64,000 nucleotides of DNA from an uncultured Sediminibacterium sp. (lineage in GTDB: Bacteria > Bacteroidota > Bacteroidia > Chitinophagales > Chitinophagaceae): the NCBI RefSeq assembly GCF_946481145.1, contig NZ_CAMLMJ010000008.1, positions 1 to 64,000 of the forward strand, given 5' to 3'. The notes under the pieces are model-generated. The model searched no databases. It was given only the letters and a program-made list of their open reading frames with translations, and was not told the origin of the DNA. Of this stretch, positions 25,101 to 31,814 are shown piece by piece. Numbering within the stretch: the first letter of the stretch is position 1; each line of letters opens with the position of its first letter. Position numbers and translations under genes: made by a program.

Positions 25101-26389
25101 GACTTCCAGCCATCATCTGTACGTGGGAAAATATATCCTCTAACTTGCTGGGTAGATTTACCAATTACACTTTGAGATGGAGTAACACCATCAGTAGGGT
25201 AAACCCAGGTTTCAACCGTAATACCAGTTGCGGGGTTAAGGTTGTTGTTATGAGGAATAGAAATATAATCGTTGTCTCCATCAAAATTTATAGCACGAGC
25301 CGGAGTAGATACCTGAATGGTAATACTTGCAGGTACTGAACAACCAGATGCAGTTGTAACAGTTACAGTATAAAGACCTGCAGCTGATGGAGATACATTA
25401 GCAATAACAGGATTTTGTTCTGTAGAAGTAAAACCATTAGGACCTGTCCAAGAATAACTAACGCCACCTGAAGCCGCCAGTTCAAGCTGACCACCAACAG
25501 GAATTGATGGTGCATTGCTGGCTATGTTTACAGTAGGAGTAACAAAAGGAGCACAAGTAGTTCCGTTAGTGATAGCACCGTCTGTCCAGTTAGAAATAGT
25601 TCCTAAAAGTCCAAAATCAACAAGGTCGCCATCATTGGCGTTTGGACCTGAATCTTTTAATTTGTTTTCTAATAAGTTGGAAACTCCTCCTAACAGACCC
25701 TGGTTAAATTTATAATAAGCAACAAGGTTTTGTTGCTCGGCTAATTCACAATTACGGTTGGCGGCGATTTCACAAGGACTTAATGCACGATGCCAAACAC
25801 GGAGTTCATCCAGTTTGCCTTTATAATACTCGTTTGTATATCCGTTTTGGTAGCCAATAGTAACCGGGTTAGTATTTACTGTGATTGTACCGGTGATAGC
25901 CATTTGGTTTACCAATAAACCATCAATGAAAATGCGCATGTAAGATCCATCATAAGTAGCAGCTACATGGTGCCAGCTATCTTTTCCAGGATAAGGAGCG
26001 GTTAATTGTCTCCATCCAAGTCCGTTGAAATTGATCAGAAAAGCAATATTGTTCCAGTTATCGTTGGTACGAGGGAAGATATATCCTGTTTGTGCAGAGG
26101 TAGGAGAACGCTGAGACTTAGCCAATACAGACTGAACGTTAAAGTTTGAACCGCTTTCAGGATAAATCCAAGATTCAATCGTAATTACATCGCTGATATT
26201 GAAGGAAGTATCTCCGATTGCAATATTACTTGGAGGCGGGGTTGTACTTCTAACGATTCTCACTTTATCGTTTACACCGTCGAAACTCAATCCACCAGCA
26301 GTAAGCTGACTAAATGCAGCACTGGTAACCATTAACGATAAGGCGGTAAATAAAGCAGTAAGAATTCTCTTTCTTGTAAAAACGCGCAT
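19169..26389 (-). CDS. Giant secreted LamG/Ig/HYR protein with Cys-decad segment and T9SS-type C-terminus
   Basis: A 2406-residue protein; the ATG at 26389 begins a typical signal peptide (cleavage near AAFS-Q28). Order: three LamG-like domains (about 34-278, 363-595 and 674-908), each followed by an Ig-like module with SYSWTGPN or EWSGPNSF; a further Ig-like module (988-1064); about ten HYR-type repeats (1066-1860, ATDAAGN-rich); an Ig-like module A (1860-1960); a Cys/His/Lys/Asp-rich segment (1961-2066); a CHVPPGNSGNP domain (2067-2113); a second copy of the Ig module (2121-2218) with a degenerate partner; and a type A sorting domain (about 2322-2405) ending LLKVK. An adhesin or matrix protein on the cell surface is the likely role, by domain content. 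Upstream lies a long AT-rich leader. Confidence 0.9.
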   Translation of the reverse strand: MRVFTRKRILTALFTALSLMVTSAAFSQLTAGGLSFDGVNDKVRIVRSTTPPPSNIAIGDTSFNISDVITIESWIYPESGSNFNVQSVLAKSQRSPTSAQTGYIFPRTNDNWNNIAFLINFNGLGWRQLTAPYPGKDSWHHVAATYDGSYMRIFIDGLLVNQMAITGTITVNTNPVTIGYQNGYTNEYYKGKLDELRVWHRALSPCEIAANRNCELAEQQNLVAYYKFNQGLLGGVSNLLENKLKDSGPNANDGDLVDFGLLGTISNWTDGAITNGTTCAPFVTPTVNIASNAPSIPVGGQLELAASGGVSYSWTGPNGFTSTEQNPVIANVSPSAAGLYTVTVTTASGCSVPASITIQVSTPARAINFDGDNDYISIPHNNNLNPATGITVETWVYPTDGVTPSQSVIGKSTQQVRGYIFPRTDDGWKSFSFYVHLDGQGWNIISATYPSINEWHHVAATYDGFVMKIYLDGELKATKEVTGTISTNTNPVTIGTQPGFSGEFFEGSVDEVRIWNRALDECEIDNNMTCQLNPAIQSGLAAYYRFNKGLVGVNNSHLTTVEDESGNNNTGALNNFGLTGVLSNWASGNVGDGICAQFTPISANASVNGPLLEVGNTIQLTASGGTSYSWTGPNSFTSTQQSPVIPNAQTNNSGIYTVTVANGSCATTASANITVAYKAGSLTFDGVNDNVVVPHNNSLNISENITMEAWIYPTDGTKAIQNVMGKSTATNNNGYIFPRTDDGWKTISFFLHLDGQWKVLTANYPGINQWTHVSATYDGYFMRIYINGLLAATTEASGQITTNTNNLVFGQQPGFVEYYSGKVEEAKLWNRALNQCEIINNMNCELQPQQTGLVAYYKFNQGYVNAPNTTETTLTDNSTNGNNGSLVDFALTGVNSNWSEFKVNGTCSTYAEPPVTAQANAAVFGIGSTIRLFANGGTAYEWSGPNSFTASVPDPFITNAQAVNTGTYTVAVPFIKCTIYRSVRLTVTPLPAIQANGPTTICPSSNVALSISTVGTAYQWYLNEVAIPNSNNATYHASQTGSYTVGVTVNGNLQISAPISVTVVDNLAPTPDVASLPMLSTNTGAPITFRPTATDNCVGLVTATTTSPLTYTTAGTYTITWTYNDGNGNTSSQTQQVQVIKSDVTPPAMTAPANVTVTCGTIPAPANVTAIDETDGAVAVSFNEVSTKDANPNNVGHYNYTITRTWTASDASLNTATVTQIITVVDNVAPVFGTMNNIVVNAVTNGANVNYNVTAVDACGSPVTYTYSLPSGSFFLIGTTTVNVTAKDVAGNTVSGSFNVVVVDNQPPSITAPANVTTNTNAGVAYATGVTLGNATVSDNSSSGVVVTNNAPTQFPLGETTVIWTATDAAGNSSTATQKVTVIDNEAPVIAAPPTVTTVTNNNQSYASGVVLGNATATDNSGSVTITNNAPGQYPMGTTTVTWTATDAAGNTASATQLVIVEDKQAPVLSGPANKVVNTNTGVNYASGVNIGSASATDNSGAPVTITNNAPAQFPMGNTTVIWTATDAAGNMSTATQTITVIDAEAPVITGVTNVVVNADPGTNTATVNSLGNPVATDNVQLVSLTNNATGNVYSIGTTSVIWTATDAAGNSTTGVQLVIVKDITAPVLAGVPANTNASCGTIPTPATVTASDNYDAQVTVQLTQSSTKGTNPAQANYYNYTITRTWTATDVAGNTTSASQTITVTDNQAPVMTQPVNIATNNTNGICGATVNYTVSATDACGSPITYTYSQASGTVFPVGVTTVNVTATDASGNSTSRSFTVTVTDNQAPSITAPANITVTSGTAVNLGNATATDNCGTPVITNNAPTTYPLGVTVVTWTATDAAGNTASASQTVTVTAPTTCSSSITVVPENTVFTGGIPTNIYIGYGPQRVTLKVNASGASSYTYSWRAVAGNGSLSSNSSSQPVFAPSAAGNYTFEVTVRTQSGCVSTSTVTICVKDIRVRDEDDDKCDHKSHSSKDCKHGKHNHGKCDHKSHNKDKCKDKYDDGDDDNDECDHKGHDYKSCKHKGHRHSNCDHKSHYSWSCKNKYNDHDDDDHDDDDYGDNYKVYLCHVPPGNSGNPQTLKISINAVEAHLTNHPGDRLGSCATQGCAVTPPPAPVCSSTITVVPENNTYTGGVPSNIYLGYGPQKVTLQVNATGSSNYSYSWKALSGGGTLSNTSSAQPVFTPSQQGYYTFEVKVTAQSGCTSTSQVSICVKDIRVEEDCNSLGWYSWLYSYFYGNSTQKVYVSKRKGNSNNYSVEEMKVTDVAAHLERYPNDVLGIGLGGCVSSAVANTGAIGNSTTVTAETAAVQNNLKQIPAETKDDLKITVMGNPSRTQFTVKIESKFNQAVQLRVFDMYGRTVEAKANQMPNSTVQFGQQLGAGTYYAEFTQGSRRKVVQLLKVK
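20190..20505 (-). repeat. Segment coding a Cys-every-10-residues repeat
   Basis: This part of the giant gene codes two blocks. In each, three decapeptides start with Cys (CDHKSHSSKD, CKHGKHNHGK, CDHKSHNKDK; then CDHKGHDYKS, CKHKGHRHSN, CDHKSHYSWS), followed by CK-(D/N)-KY and an Asp-rich run. Eight Cys in all, with His three residues after most of them. The opposite strand shows a His-rich reading frame that is only its shadow. Confidence 0.85.
20810..23190 (-). repeat. HYR-repeat array inside the giant gene
   Basis: About ten units of roughly 240 bp code HYR-like modules, each with a VxVxDNxAPxI start and a W(T)ATDAAGN end. Several neighbouring units keep strong similarity at the DNA level (words around gcatcggttgctgtcc), suggesting spread by recombination. 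Confidence 0.75.
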
Positions 26390-26983
26390 AATGTTCGAAT
26401 TGGCTCTGATTGTATAAGTCAACAGGTATTTCCTATTGAGGCTACACAGGATAAAAGAATAATCAGTTGAACTGATGGCGGATAAGGAATTCTAAAGACG
26501 GTTTATCGGAGGATTTTTGAACTTTAACTGCATTGTTTCTTCAAAACCCAAACACGGAAAAAATCAATGACTTCTGTTAATGAATTCCAAAATTAAATTA
26601 TAAGATCGATAAACACAAACCCAAAACGATTTTTTTCTAAAACATATATAAATTAATAGAATATTACCCGCAAAGGTTTTCGAAAATAGGTCGAGTCTAT
26701 TGTGGAGAGTTATTAACAAATATATTTTTACTATTCTTATAATATTGCTTATCAATATTTTAAATGCATTTTAATGGGAATTTGGCAACCATTTTTTTGA
26801 GAGAAAATTTGCCCCTGTTGGCGGATTATAATTCGATTAAAATTTGATTAAATCAGAAATATTTTAGAACAAAGACTAAAAAATGTGTGGATGATTCGGT
26901 GTTTTCCCCACCACCTAACGTGGAAAACATCTACAAAAAAGCGGAGAAACACTACAATTGATTTACAACATTTTATGAAGCAT
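26390..26983. other. AT-rich upstream region of the giant gene
   Basis: About 590 bp without a supported gene. The minus strand has TATTTTCG at 26681-26688, a one-mismatch -7 element that would give a leader of roughly 285 nt. Three TGTGGA-containing near-matches to DnaA boxes occur (26700-26710, 26884-26893, 26920-26930), none perfect. Confidence 0.35.
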
Positions 26984-27012
26984 AAAAAAAAGGATCGCAA
27001 TTGCGATCCTTT
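26984..27012 (-). terminator. Terminator of tRNA-Cys
   Basis: A perfect palindrome, AAAGGATCGCAA facing TTGCGATCCTTT, followed on the minus strand by a T-run, begins 2 bp after the tRNA 3' end. Confidence 0.88.
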
Positions 27013-27013
27013 G

Positions 27014-27084
27014 AGGTCCCGAGCGGATTCGAACCGCTGTAGAAGCTTTTGCAGAGCTCTGCCTAGCCACTCGGCCACAGGACC
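27014..27084 (-). tRNA. tRNA-Cys (anticodon GCA)
   Basis: 71 nt. Acceptor GGTCCTG/CGGGACC, anticodon stem AGCT/AGCT around loop CTGCAAA (anticodon GCA), T-arm GCGG-TTCGAAT-CCGC, discriminator U as usual for tRNA-Cys. CCA is not encoded. Confidence 0.95.
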
Positions 27085-27103
27085 ATTTTTCTGTAGCAGG
27101 CTG

Positions 27104-27134
27104 CGAAAATAAAGCAATCAAAGGAATTTCAAAA
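27104..27134 (-). promoter_or_regulatory. Promoter of tRNA-Cys
   Basis: The minus strand shows TTTTG, an 18-bp spacer and TATTTTCG, the same spacing as the tRNA-Gly promoter at 12562-12592. The tRNA begins about 20 bp downstream. Confidence 0.6.
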
Positions 27135-27179
27135 TTCTAAATGCGAAAACCCGAAATTTGTCGCCATTAAGTCTAATTT

Positions 27180-28058
27180 ATGAACCGTATTGCAGAAAGT
27201 GAACTGATTATCAATAACAGAGGGGCCGTATACCATTTGAACCTCAGGCCGGAAGAACTTGCTCAAAATGTAATTACTGTTGGAGACCCTGATCGGGTTA
27301 TGGAAGTGAGTAAATATTTTGATAAAATCGATGGTAAATACCAACACCGTGAATTTGTTACGCATACGGGCTGGGTTGGCAATAAACGTATCTCGGTGGT
27401 TTCCACCGGCATTGGAACCGATAATATCGATATCGTATTAAACGAACTGGATGCACTGGTAAACATCGATTTCGAAACCAGAACCATTAAACCTACCCTA
27501 TCCCAACTTAACATTATAAGAGTGGGCACTTCAGGATCTTTGCAAAAAAATATTCCGGTTGATAGTTTTGTAGCAAGTACGCATGGTTTAGGTATCGATA
27601 ACCTGTTGAATTTCTACCAGCAACAAACCAATACGGAGGAAGACGCAATTTTAGGGGCATTTGCCAACCAGGTGCAAATCGGAGCAAGTTTCGCAGCACC
27701 TTATATAGCTGCAGCCAGCGCTTCCCTGCTTAAACATTTTGTTACAGGTTTTCATCATGGCATAACTGTTACATGTCCTGGGTTTTATGGTCCACAAGGC
27801 CGTATACTACGATTAGGTTTGGTTAATTCAGAATTGATTGACCGCTTAACAACCTTCTCATTTGGCAACCACCTTATCACTAACTTTGAAATGGAAACCA
27901 GTGGAATATATGGCTTAGGCAAACTGCTCGGACATCATTGCTTGAGCCTCAGTGCCATTGTTGCCAACCGCATTAGTAAAGAATTCAGTAAAGACAGTGC
28001 AGCCACCATGGAAAAACTCATCCAACTAACCTTGGAAAATATCGGGCAACTGAAATAG
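27180..28058 (+). CDS. Nucleoside (uridine) phosphorylase
   Basis: A 292-residue NP-I family phosphorylase. It splits uridine (or related nucleosides) with phosphate for pyrimidine salvage. Visible motifs are GDPDRVMEV with the phosphate-binding Arg, VSTGIGTDNIDIVLNEL, IIRVGTSGSLQ, and NFEMETSGIYGL with the ribose-binding Glu-Met-Glu. Bacteroidota proteins of this kind are usually called uridine phosphorylase; purine specificity cannot be excluded. The next gene, dapF, is 6 bp downstream. Confidence 0.85.
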   Translation: MNRIAESELIINNRGAVYHLNLRPEELAQNVITVGDPDRVMEVSKYFDKIDGKYQHREFVTHTGWVGNKRISVVSTGIGTDNIDIVLNELDALVNIDFETRTIKPTLSQLNIIRVGTSGSLQKNIPVDSFVASTHGLGIDNLLNFYQQQTNTEEDAILGAFANQVQIGASFAAPYIAAASASLLKHFVTGFHHGITVTCPGFYGPQGRILRLGLVNSELIDRLTTFSFGNHLITNFEMETSGIYGLGKLLGHHCLSLSAIVANRISKEFSKDSAATMEKLIQLTLENIGQLK

Positions 28059-28064
28059 CACATT

Positions 28065-28841
28065 ATGACAATTCAATTTTATAAATACCAGGGAACAGGC
28101 AACGATTTTGTTATCATCGATAATAGAAATGGCGCAATTCAACTTAGCACAGCTCAGATAAATCATCTATGCGATCGCAGATTTGGTATTGGCGCAGACG
28201 GACTCATGCTGTTAAACACTTTAAGTGGATATGATTTTGAGATGAAATACTATAATGCCGACGGCAGAGAAAGTAGTATGTGTGGTAATGGAGGTAGATG
28301 TCTTACCCGGTTTGCTTACGACATGGGTATACATAAAACTACCTACCGTTTCTTAGCCATCGATGGTGACCATGAAGCAGAAATTACAGACCATGGATGG
28401 ATCCGTTTAAAAATGCAGGATGTTCATGAAGTAAAAGAAACACATGGTGATGCTGTATTAAATACCGGCTCTCCTCACTATGTAAAAACAGTTCAAAACA
28501 TAATGGATCTCGATGTTTTCCATGAAGGCAGACATATTCGAAATAGCAAAGATTTTGTAGCAGAAGGTATCAATGTAAACTTTGTAGAAGCAGAAAACAA
28601 ACACATCATAGTTCGCACTTATGAACGTGGTGTTGAAGATGAAACATTTAGTTGCGGAACTGGTGTAACTGCTGCTGCCATTGTGTTTGCGCACAATGAA
28701 AAAGGATTTAACCGGGTTGACGTAAAAACAAAAGGTGGAAGCCTCGCAGTAGAATTTGAAAAACATAGCGACCAGGATTTTACCAATGTCTGGCTCTGCG
28801 GCCCGGCAGAATTTGTATTTAAAGGAGAAATAAATATTTAA
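28065..28841 (+). CDS. dapF: Diaminopimelate epimerase
   Basis: A 258-residue two-lobed epimerase converting LL- to meso-diaminopimelate for peptidoglycan and lysine. The catalytic Cys pair is present: C73 in MCGNGGRC and C197 in SCGTGVTAAA. YQGTGNDFVIIDN at the N-terminus and RRFGIGADG-like DRRFGIGADGLM are typical. It is probably co-transcribed with the phosphorylase upstream. A heptad-repeat hairpin follows the stop. Confidence 0.96.
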   Translation: MTIQFYKYQGTGNDFVIIDNRNGAIQLSTAQINHLCDRRFGIGADGLMLLNTLSGYDFEMKYYNADGRESSMCGNGGRCLTRFAYDMGIHKTTYRFLAIDGDHEAEITDHGWIRLKMQDVHEVKETHGDAVLNTGSPHYVKTVQNIMDLDVFHEGRHIRNSKDFVAEGINVNFVEAENKHIIVRTYERGVEDETFSCGTGVTAAAIVFAHNEKGFNRVDVKTKGGSLAVEFEKHSDQDFTNVWLCGPAEFVFKGEINI

Positions 28842-28847
28842 TAACCG

Positions 28848-28927
28848 CAGATATCAGATCTCAGATGGCAGATGTTAGATAATAATTTAAATCTGACATC
28901 TGACATCTGAGATCTGCCATCTGAAAT
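28848..28927. repeat. Heptad word repeat hairpin (CTGACAT family)
   Basis: The left arm is CAGATAT, CAGATCT, CAGATGG, CAGATGT, TAGATAA; the right arm from 28893 is CTGACAT, CTGACAT, CTGAGAT, CTGCCAT, CTGAAAT. All ten words keep the 7-bp register, and the arms are inverted copies. It lies between dapF and corA, which point the same way, and ends 6 bp before the corA ATG. Confidence 0.88.
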
Positions 28928-28933
28928 CACATT

Positions 28934-29875
28934 ATGATTCAATATTTCAAAAATATCAATGGTCAAACCGCTGAGATAGACAGGGCCGAAATGGGTGTAT
29001 GGGTAAATCTTGTTCCTCCGTTTAAAGAAGAGGAATTTATTCAGCTTGCAAATGACCTTGAAATACCCATCGAATTTTTACGTGACTCTCTCGATATCGA
29101 TGAAAGACCGCGTTATGAAATTGAAGACAATGTGAAATTTGTGGTTATTAAAACACCTACAGAAAATAATTCATTCAACGATAGCGATGCATTTTACATA
29201 ACCATACCGATCTGTATCATACTCACCCATACACAAATTATTACCGTTAACTCCTTCGACAACGGAGCCATAAAAAAATTCCTGAATTCCTTTCAGAAAA
29301 GACATCCGGATAAAAAGAATATGATGATCCTGAAAGTGTTTGAAAAAGTGGTTCAGAATTTCATGGAATTTCTGAAAGAAATAAACCAGCGCCGCAATCA
29401 ATATGAAACAAGTTTATACCAGAGCAATAGCAATGTTGATTTATTAAACCTCATGCGTATACAAAAAAGCCTGGTGTATTTTGTTACTGCCTTAAGAAGT
29501 AACGAAATGCTGATGATGAAACTTGAAAGAACAAACTTCCTAAGTCTGAATGAAGAAGAGCGTGAGTTTCTGAACGATTTAATTGTAGATACCAGCCAGG
29601 CCCTCGAAATGGCCAATATTTATACCAATATTCTAACGAGTACATTAGACGCATTTGCAAGCATCATCAGCAATAACCTGAATAATGTAATGAAGCGTCT
29701 TACTTCCATCACCATCATTCTTTCACTTCCGGTAATGGTCGCAAGTTTGTATGGCATGAATGTTGATAATATCCCCTGGGCACACTCATCCTATGCCTTC
29801 TATGTCCCCATCGGATTATCGATTGCAATTGCAGTGGTAATCAGTTGGTATTTCATGAAAAAGAAATGGTTTTAA
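28934..29875 (+). CDS. corA: CorA-type magnesium/cobalt transporter
   Basis: A 313-residue CorA-family channel. The large N-terminal cytoplasmic domain carries a long alpha-helix rich in Glu/Asn (about 120-240); two membrane helices lie at about 254-274 and 284-305, with the pore signature G274-M-N276 (YGMNVD) between them. The C-terminus is basic (KKKW). It takes up Mg2+ through the inner membrane. The Nudix gene begins one base after its stop, so the two are co-transcribed. Confidence 0.93.
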   Translation: MIQYFKNINGQTAEIDRAEMGVWVNLVPPFKEEEFIQLANDLEIPIEFLRDSLDIDERPRYEIEDNVKFVVIKTPTENNSFNDSDAFYITIPICIILTHTQIITVNSFDNGAIKKFLNSFQKRHPDKKNMMILKVFEKVVQNFMEFLKEINQRRNQYETSLYQSNSNVDLLNLMRIQKSLVYFVTALRSNEMLMMKLERTNFLSLNEEEREFLNDLIVDTSQALEMANIYTNILTSTLDAFASIISNNLNNVMKRLTSITIILSLPVMVASLYGMNVDNIPWAHSSYAFYVPIGLSIAIAVVISWYFMKKKWF

Positions 29876-29876
29876 T

Positions 29877-30341
29877 ATGCCCCTGTTTAATGTACGCGTG
29901 TATGGAATATTACTCGATGAAGAAAAAAAATTGTTAGTGAGCGATGAATTTATTCGAGGAGCTTATATAACTAAATTACCAGGTGGTGGTTTAGAATTTG
30001 GAGAAGGAACACGCGAATGTTTGAAGCGTGAATTTATGGAAGAAACCGGACTTGATGTAACAGTGGGTGATCATATTTATACAACCGATTTTTTCCAGAT
30101 CTCTGCATTTAATCAAAAAGACCAAATCATTTCCATTTACTATTTCGTGCACCCCTCCACCCCATTTTCACTCCAAACAAAATCAACTCCTTTCGATTTC
30201 GCACCTGAACAAACCAGTGATCCTAATGGCGAATCAGAAGTATTCCGATGGATAGAATGGAATGAACTCAATGCAGAAAGTGTAACATTACCGATTGATA
30301 AAGTGGTGATTGAGTTGTTGAAAAAAGCAAATAATTTTTAG
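29877..30341 (+). CDS. Nudix hydrolase
   Basis: A 154-residue Nudix protein. The box GGGLEFGEGTRECLKREFMEETGL fits the G-x5-E-x7-R-E-x-x-E-E-x-G-U pattern (about 37-60), with metal-binding Glu residues intact. It hydrolyses a nucleoside diphosphate linked to some other group; the substrate is not readable. The stop codon of corA is one base upstream. Confidence 0.88.
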   Translation: MPLFNVRVYGILLDEEKKLLVSDEFIRGAYITKLPGGGLEFGEGTRECLKREFMEETGLDVTVGDHIYTTDFFQISAFNQKDQIISIYYFVHPSTPFSLQTKSTPFDFAPEQTSDPNGESEVFRWIEWNELNAESVTLPIDKVVIELLKKANNF

Positions 30342-30384
30342 CCGTTTTTTTTGGAAAAACTGGCTTTAAGTCGCGTGTATGATG

Positions 30385-30433
30385 GAACACAGATTATCAT
30401 GATTTTCAAGATCTATCATGATAGATCTTGAAA
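30385..30433. repeat. Palindrome of the GAACGCAGATT family
   Basis: The core at 30404-30433 is a perfect 30-bp palindrome (arm TTTCAAGATCTATCA). It is preceded by GGAACACAGATTATCATGAT, the word that also opens the hairpins at 9511 and 57817. It lies downstream of the Nudix gene and probably terminates it. Confidence 0.8.
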
Positions 30434-30475
30434 GTTAGAAGATTAGAAAAAGACGGTGCATTAACAGCAAAAAAA

Positions 30476-30510
30476 AGCCTATGGCTAACAGCTAATTGCT
30501 AAAAGCTATT
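30476..30510. repeat. Heptad word repeat (AGCTNAN family)
   Basis: AGCCTAT, GGCTAAC, AGCTAAT, TGCTAAA and AGCTATT run in unbroken 7-bp register and overlap the stop codon of the yhhQ gene at 30506-30508. They resemble the AGCTTCT words at 15986-16187. Confidence 0.65.
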
Positions 30511-31288
30511 CAGCTTCCCTCCCCATTGCTGCATCTTTCATCTTCTTGGCCGTTTCTGCTCCGAGGTATTGATCGATCCTTTTTTCTGCTGCATAAATTA
30601 CTGGGGTAAGTATAATGGCCATGGTAAATTTATATAGATAATTTACCACACAGATAGCAAGCACTAATTTCCAACTCCAACCATTACCAATTTTAAAGGC
30701 AATAAACAAGACGATAAAACTATCTACCAATTGCGACACAACTGTTGAGCCTGTTGCCCTTAACCATACCCATTTTTGACCGGTTCTTTTTTTAATCTGA
30801 TGAAAAACGGTTACGTCAACTATCTGGCTAACTAAAAAGGCTGTTAGACTCCCCAGAATGATCCACATACCCTGACCAAATATTCCACCAAAAGCATCCT
30901 GCATATTAGGAACTCCTTCGGCTGTTTTAGAGCCAATCCAAAAATCTGCGGGAGGTATCTTCATTGCCGCATAAAACATGATAAATGCATAGGTAATCAA
31001 CACAACTGCTGTATAACTGATTCGTTTTACAGCTTTAGGGCCATAATATTCATTCACAATATCTGTTATCACAAATTCCAACGGCCATAATAATACACCA
31101 CAAGTAAGATTGAATGAAAGCCCGGTTTCTCCGAATAAAGTCATGTTTGCCGGATTCCATCCAAATATTTTTTCCAATGAGAATATTTTCCCTCCTATAC
31201 ATTCAGCAATAAGCGCATTGGCAACAAAAAAAGCGGCTATGCTGATAAAAAGCTTGGTGGGTTTGTCTTTAAGTATGGAATGTATCAT
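30506..31288 (-). CDS. yhhQ: Queuosine precursor transporter
   Basis: A 260-residue membrane protein with about seven helices, belonging to the DUF165/YhhQ family that imports queuosine precursors for tRNA modification. Characteristic segments are NALIAECIGGKIF near the start, LLWPLEFVITDIVNEYYGPK at about 71-90, and GSTVVSQLVDSFIVLFIAF near 183-201. Its first four bases overlap the end of the upstream membrane-protein gene (translational coupling). Confidence 0.9.
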   Translation of the reverse strand: MIHSILKDKPTKLFISIAAFFVANALIAECIGGKIFSLEKIFGWNPANMTLFGETGLSFNLTCGVLLWPLEFVITDIVNEYYGPKAVKRISYTAVVLITYAFIMFYAAMKIPPADFWIGSKTAEGVPNMQDAFGGIFGQGMWIILGSLTAFLVSQIVDVTVFHQIKKRTGQKWVWLRATGSTVVSQLVDSFIVLFIAFKIGNGWSWKLVLAICVVNYLYKFTMAIILTPVIYAAEKRIDQYLGAETAKKMKDAAMGREAE

Positions 31289-31581
31289 GCGGGTAATATG
31301 ATGTAAAAAAAGAGTTGTGCCAGAAGCACTATCAAGTTAAAGATTCTAACCCAAACAGGAACGGTTACTTGTTTTTTTGATATTAAAATGATCATGTACC
31401 ATAGGTGCAAACTCATATTAATAATTGGCGACAATACCATACCCATTACCACGGCTATATTGCCAACTGCGCCCAGTTCCTGCGATTCATCCAGATGCAG
31501 GAACATCCTGGCCAACATTGCGCCGATAAAAAACAGGTTACATATAAAAGCAAATCGCGACAAAAAAGAAAATCCTGCCAT
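31285..31581 (-). CDS. Small membrane protein upstream of yhhQ
   Basis: A 98-residue protein with three hydrophobic helices (about 8-25, 34-64 and 77-97). I do not recognise the family. It overlaps the yhhQ start by 4 bp, so both are made from one transcript; a function in the same transport process is possible but not shown. Confidence 0.6.
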   Translation of the reverse strand: MAGFSFLSRFAFICNLFFIGAMLARMFLHLDESQELGAVGNIAVVMGMVLSPIINMSLHLWYMIILISKKQVTVPVWVRIFNLIVLLAQLFFYIILPA

Positions 31582-31643
31582 AGAATCTTATACTAGGTTA
31601 ATGGTTAGTTTTTGATGCGACAAGAGTTACAGGAAGCACAACT

Positions 31644-31686
31644 GACTATGGACTATGGACCATGGACCATAGACCATAGACCATAG
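31644..31686. repeat. Heptad word repeat (CCATAGW family) between divergent genes
   Basis: GACTATG, GACTATG, GACCATG, GACCATA, GACCATA and GACCATA follow each other without a gap. The array is self-complementary about GGACCATGGACC-like DNA. It sits between two divergently transcribed genes, upstream of both, so a terminator role does not explain it here. Confidence 0.8.
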
Positions 31687-31785
31687 CCACTTCACCTGCT
31701 CAACCCTTGATTCGCATTTTTACACAAAATACAATCAATCTATCTAAATGGAGCGCTATAGGTAAAAATGAAAGATTTTTTCCTG

Positions 31786-31793
31786 TAGGTTTG
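31786..31793 (+). promoter_or_regulatory. -7 promoter element of the YfhO gene
   Basis: TAGGTTTG followed by C is a perfect TAnnTTTG. The transcript would begin near 31800, 15 nt before the ATG at 31815, which excludes the longer reading frame from 31707. Confidence 0.5.
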
Positions 31794-31814
31794 CCAGAAC
31801 TATACAATAAAAGC

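Noticed and set aside
26690..26935. Replication origin with DnaA boxes
   Set aside because: Only imperfect TGTGGA-type matches; no perfect TTATCCACA and no dnaA or dnaN nearby.
31707..31814. 36 extra N-terminal residues on the YfhO protein
   Set aside because: The TAGGTTTG promoter element at 31786-31793 lies inside this stretch, and the residues are polar and unlike the family start.
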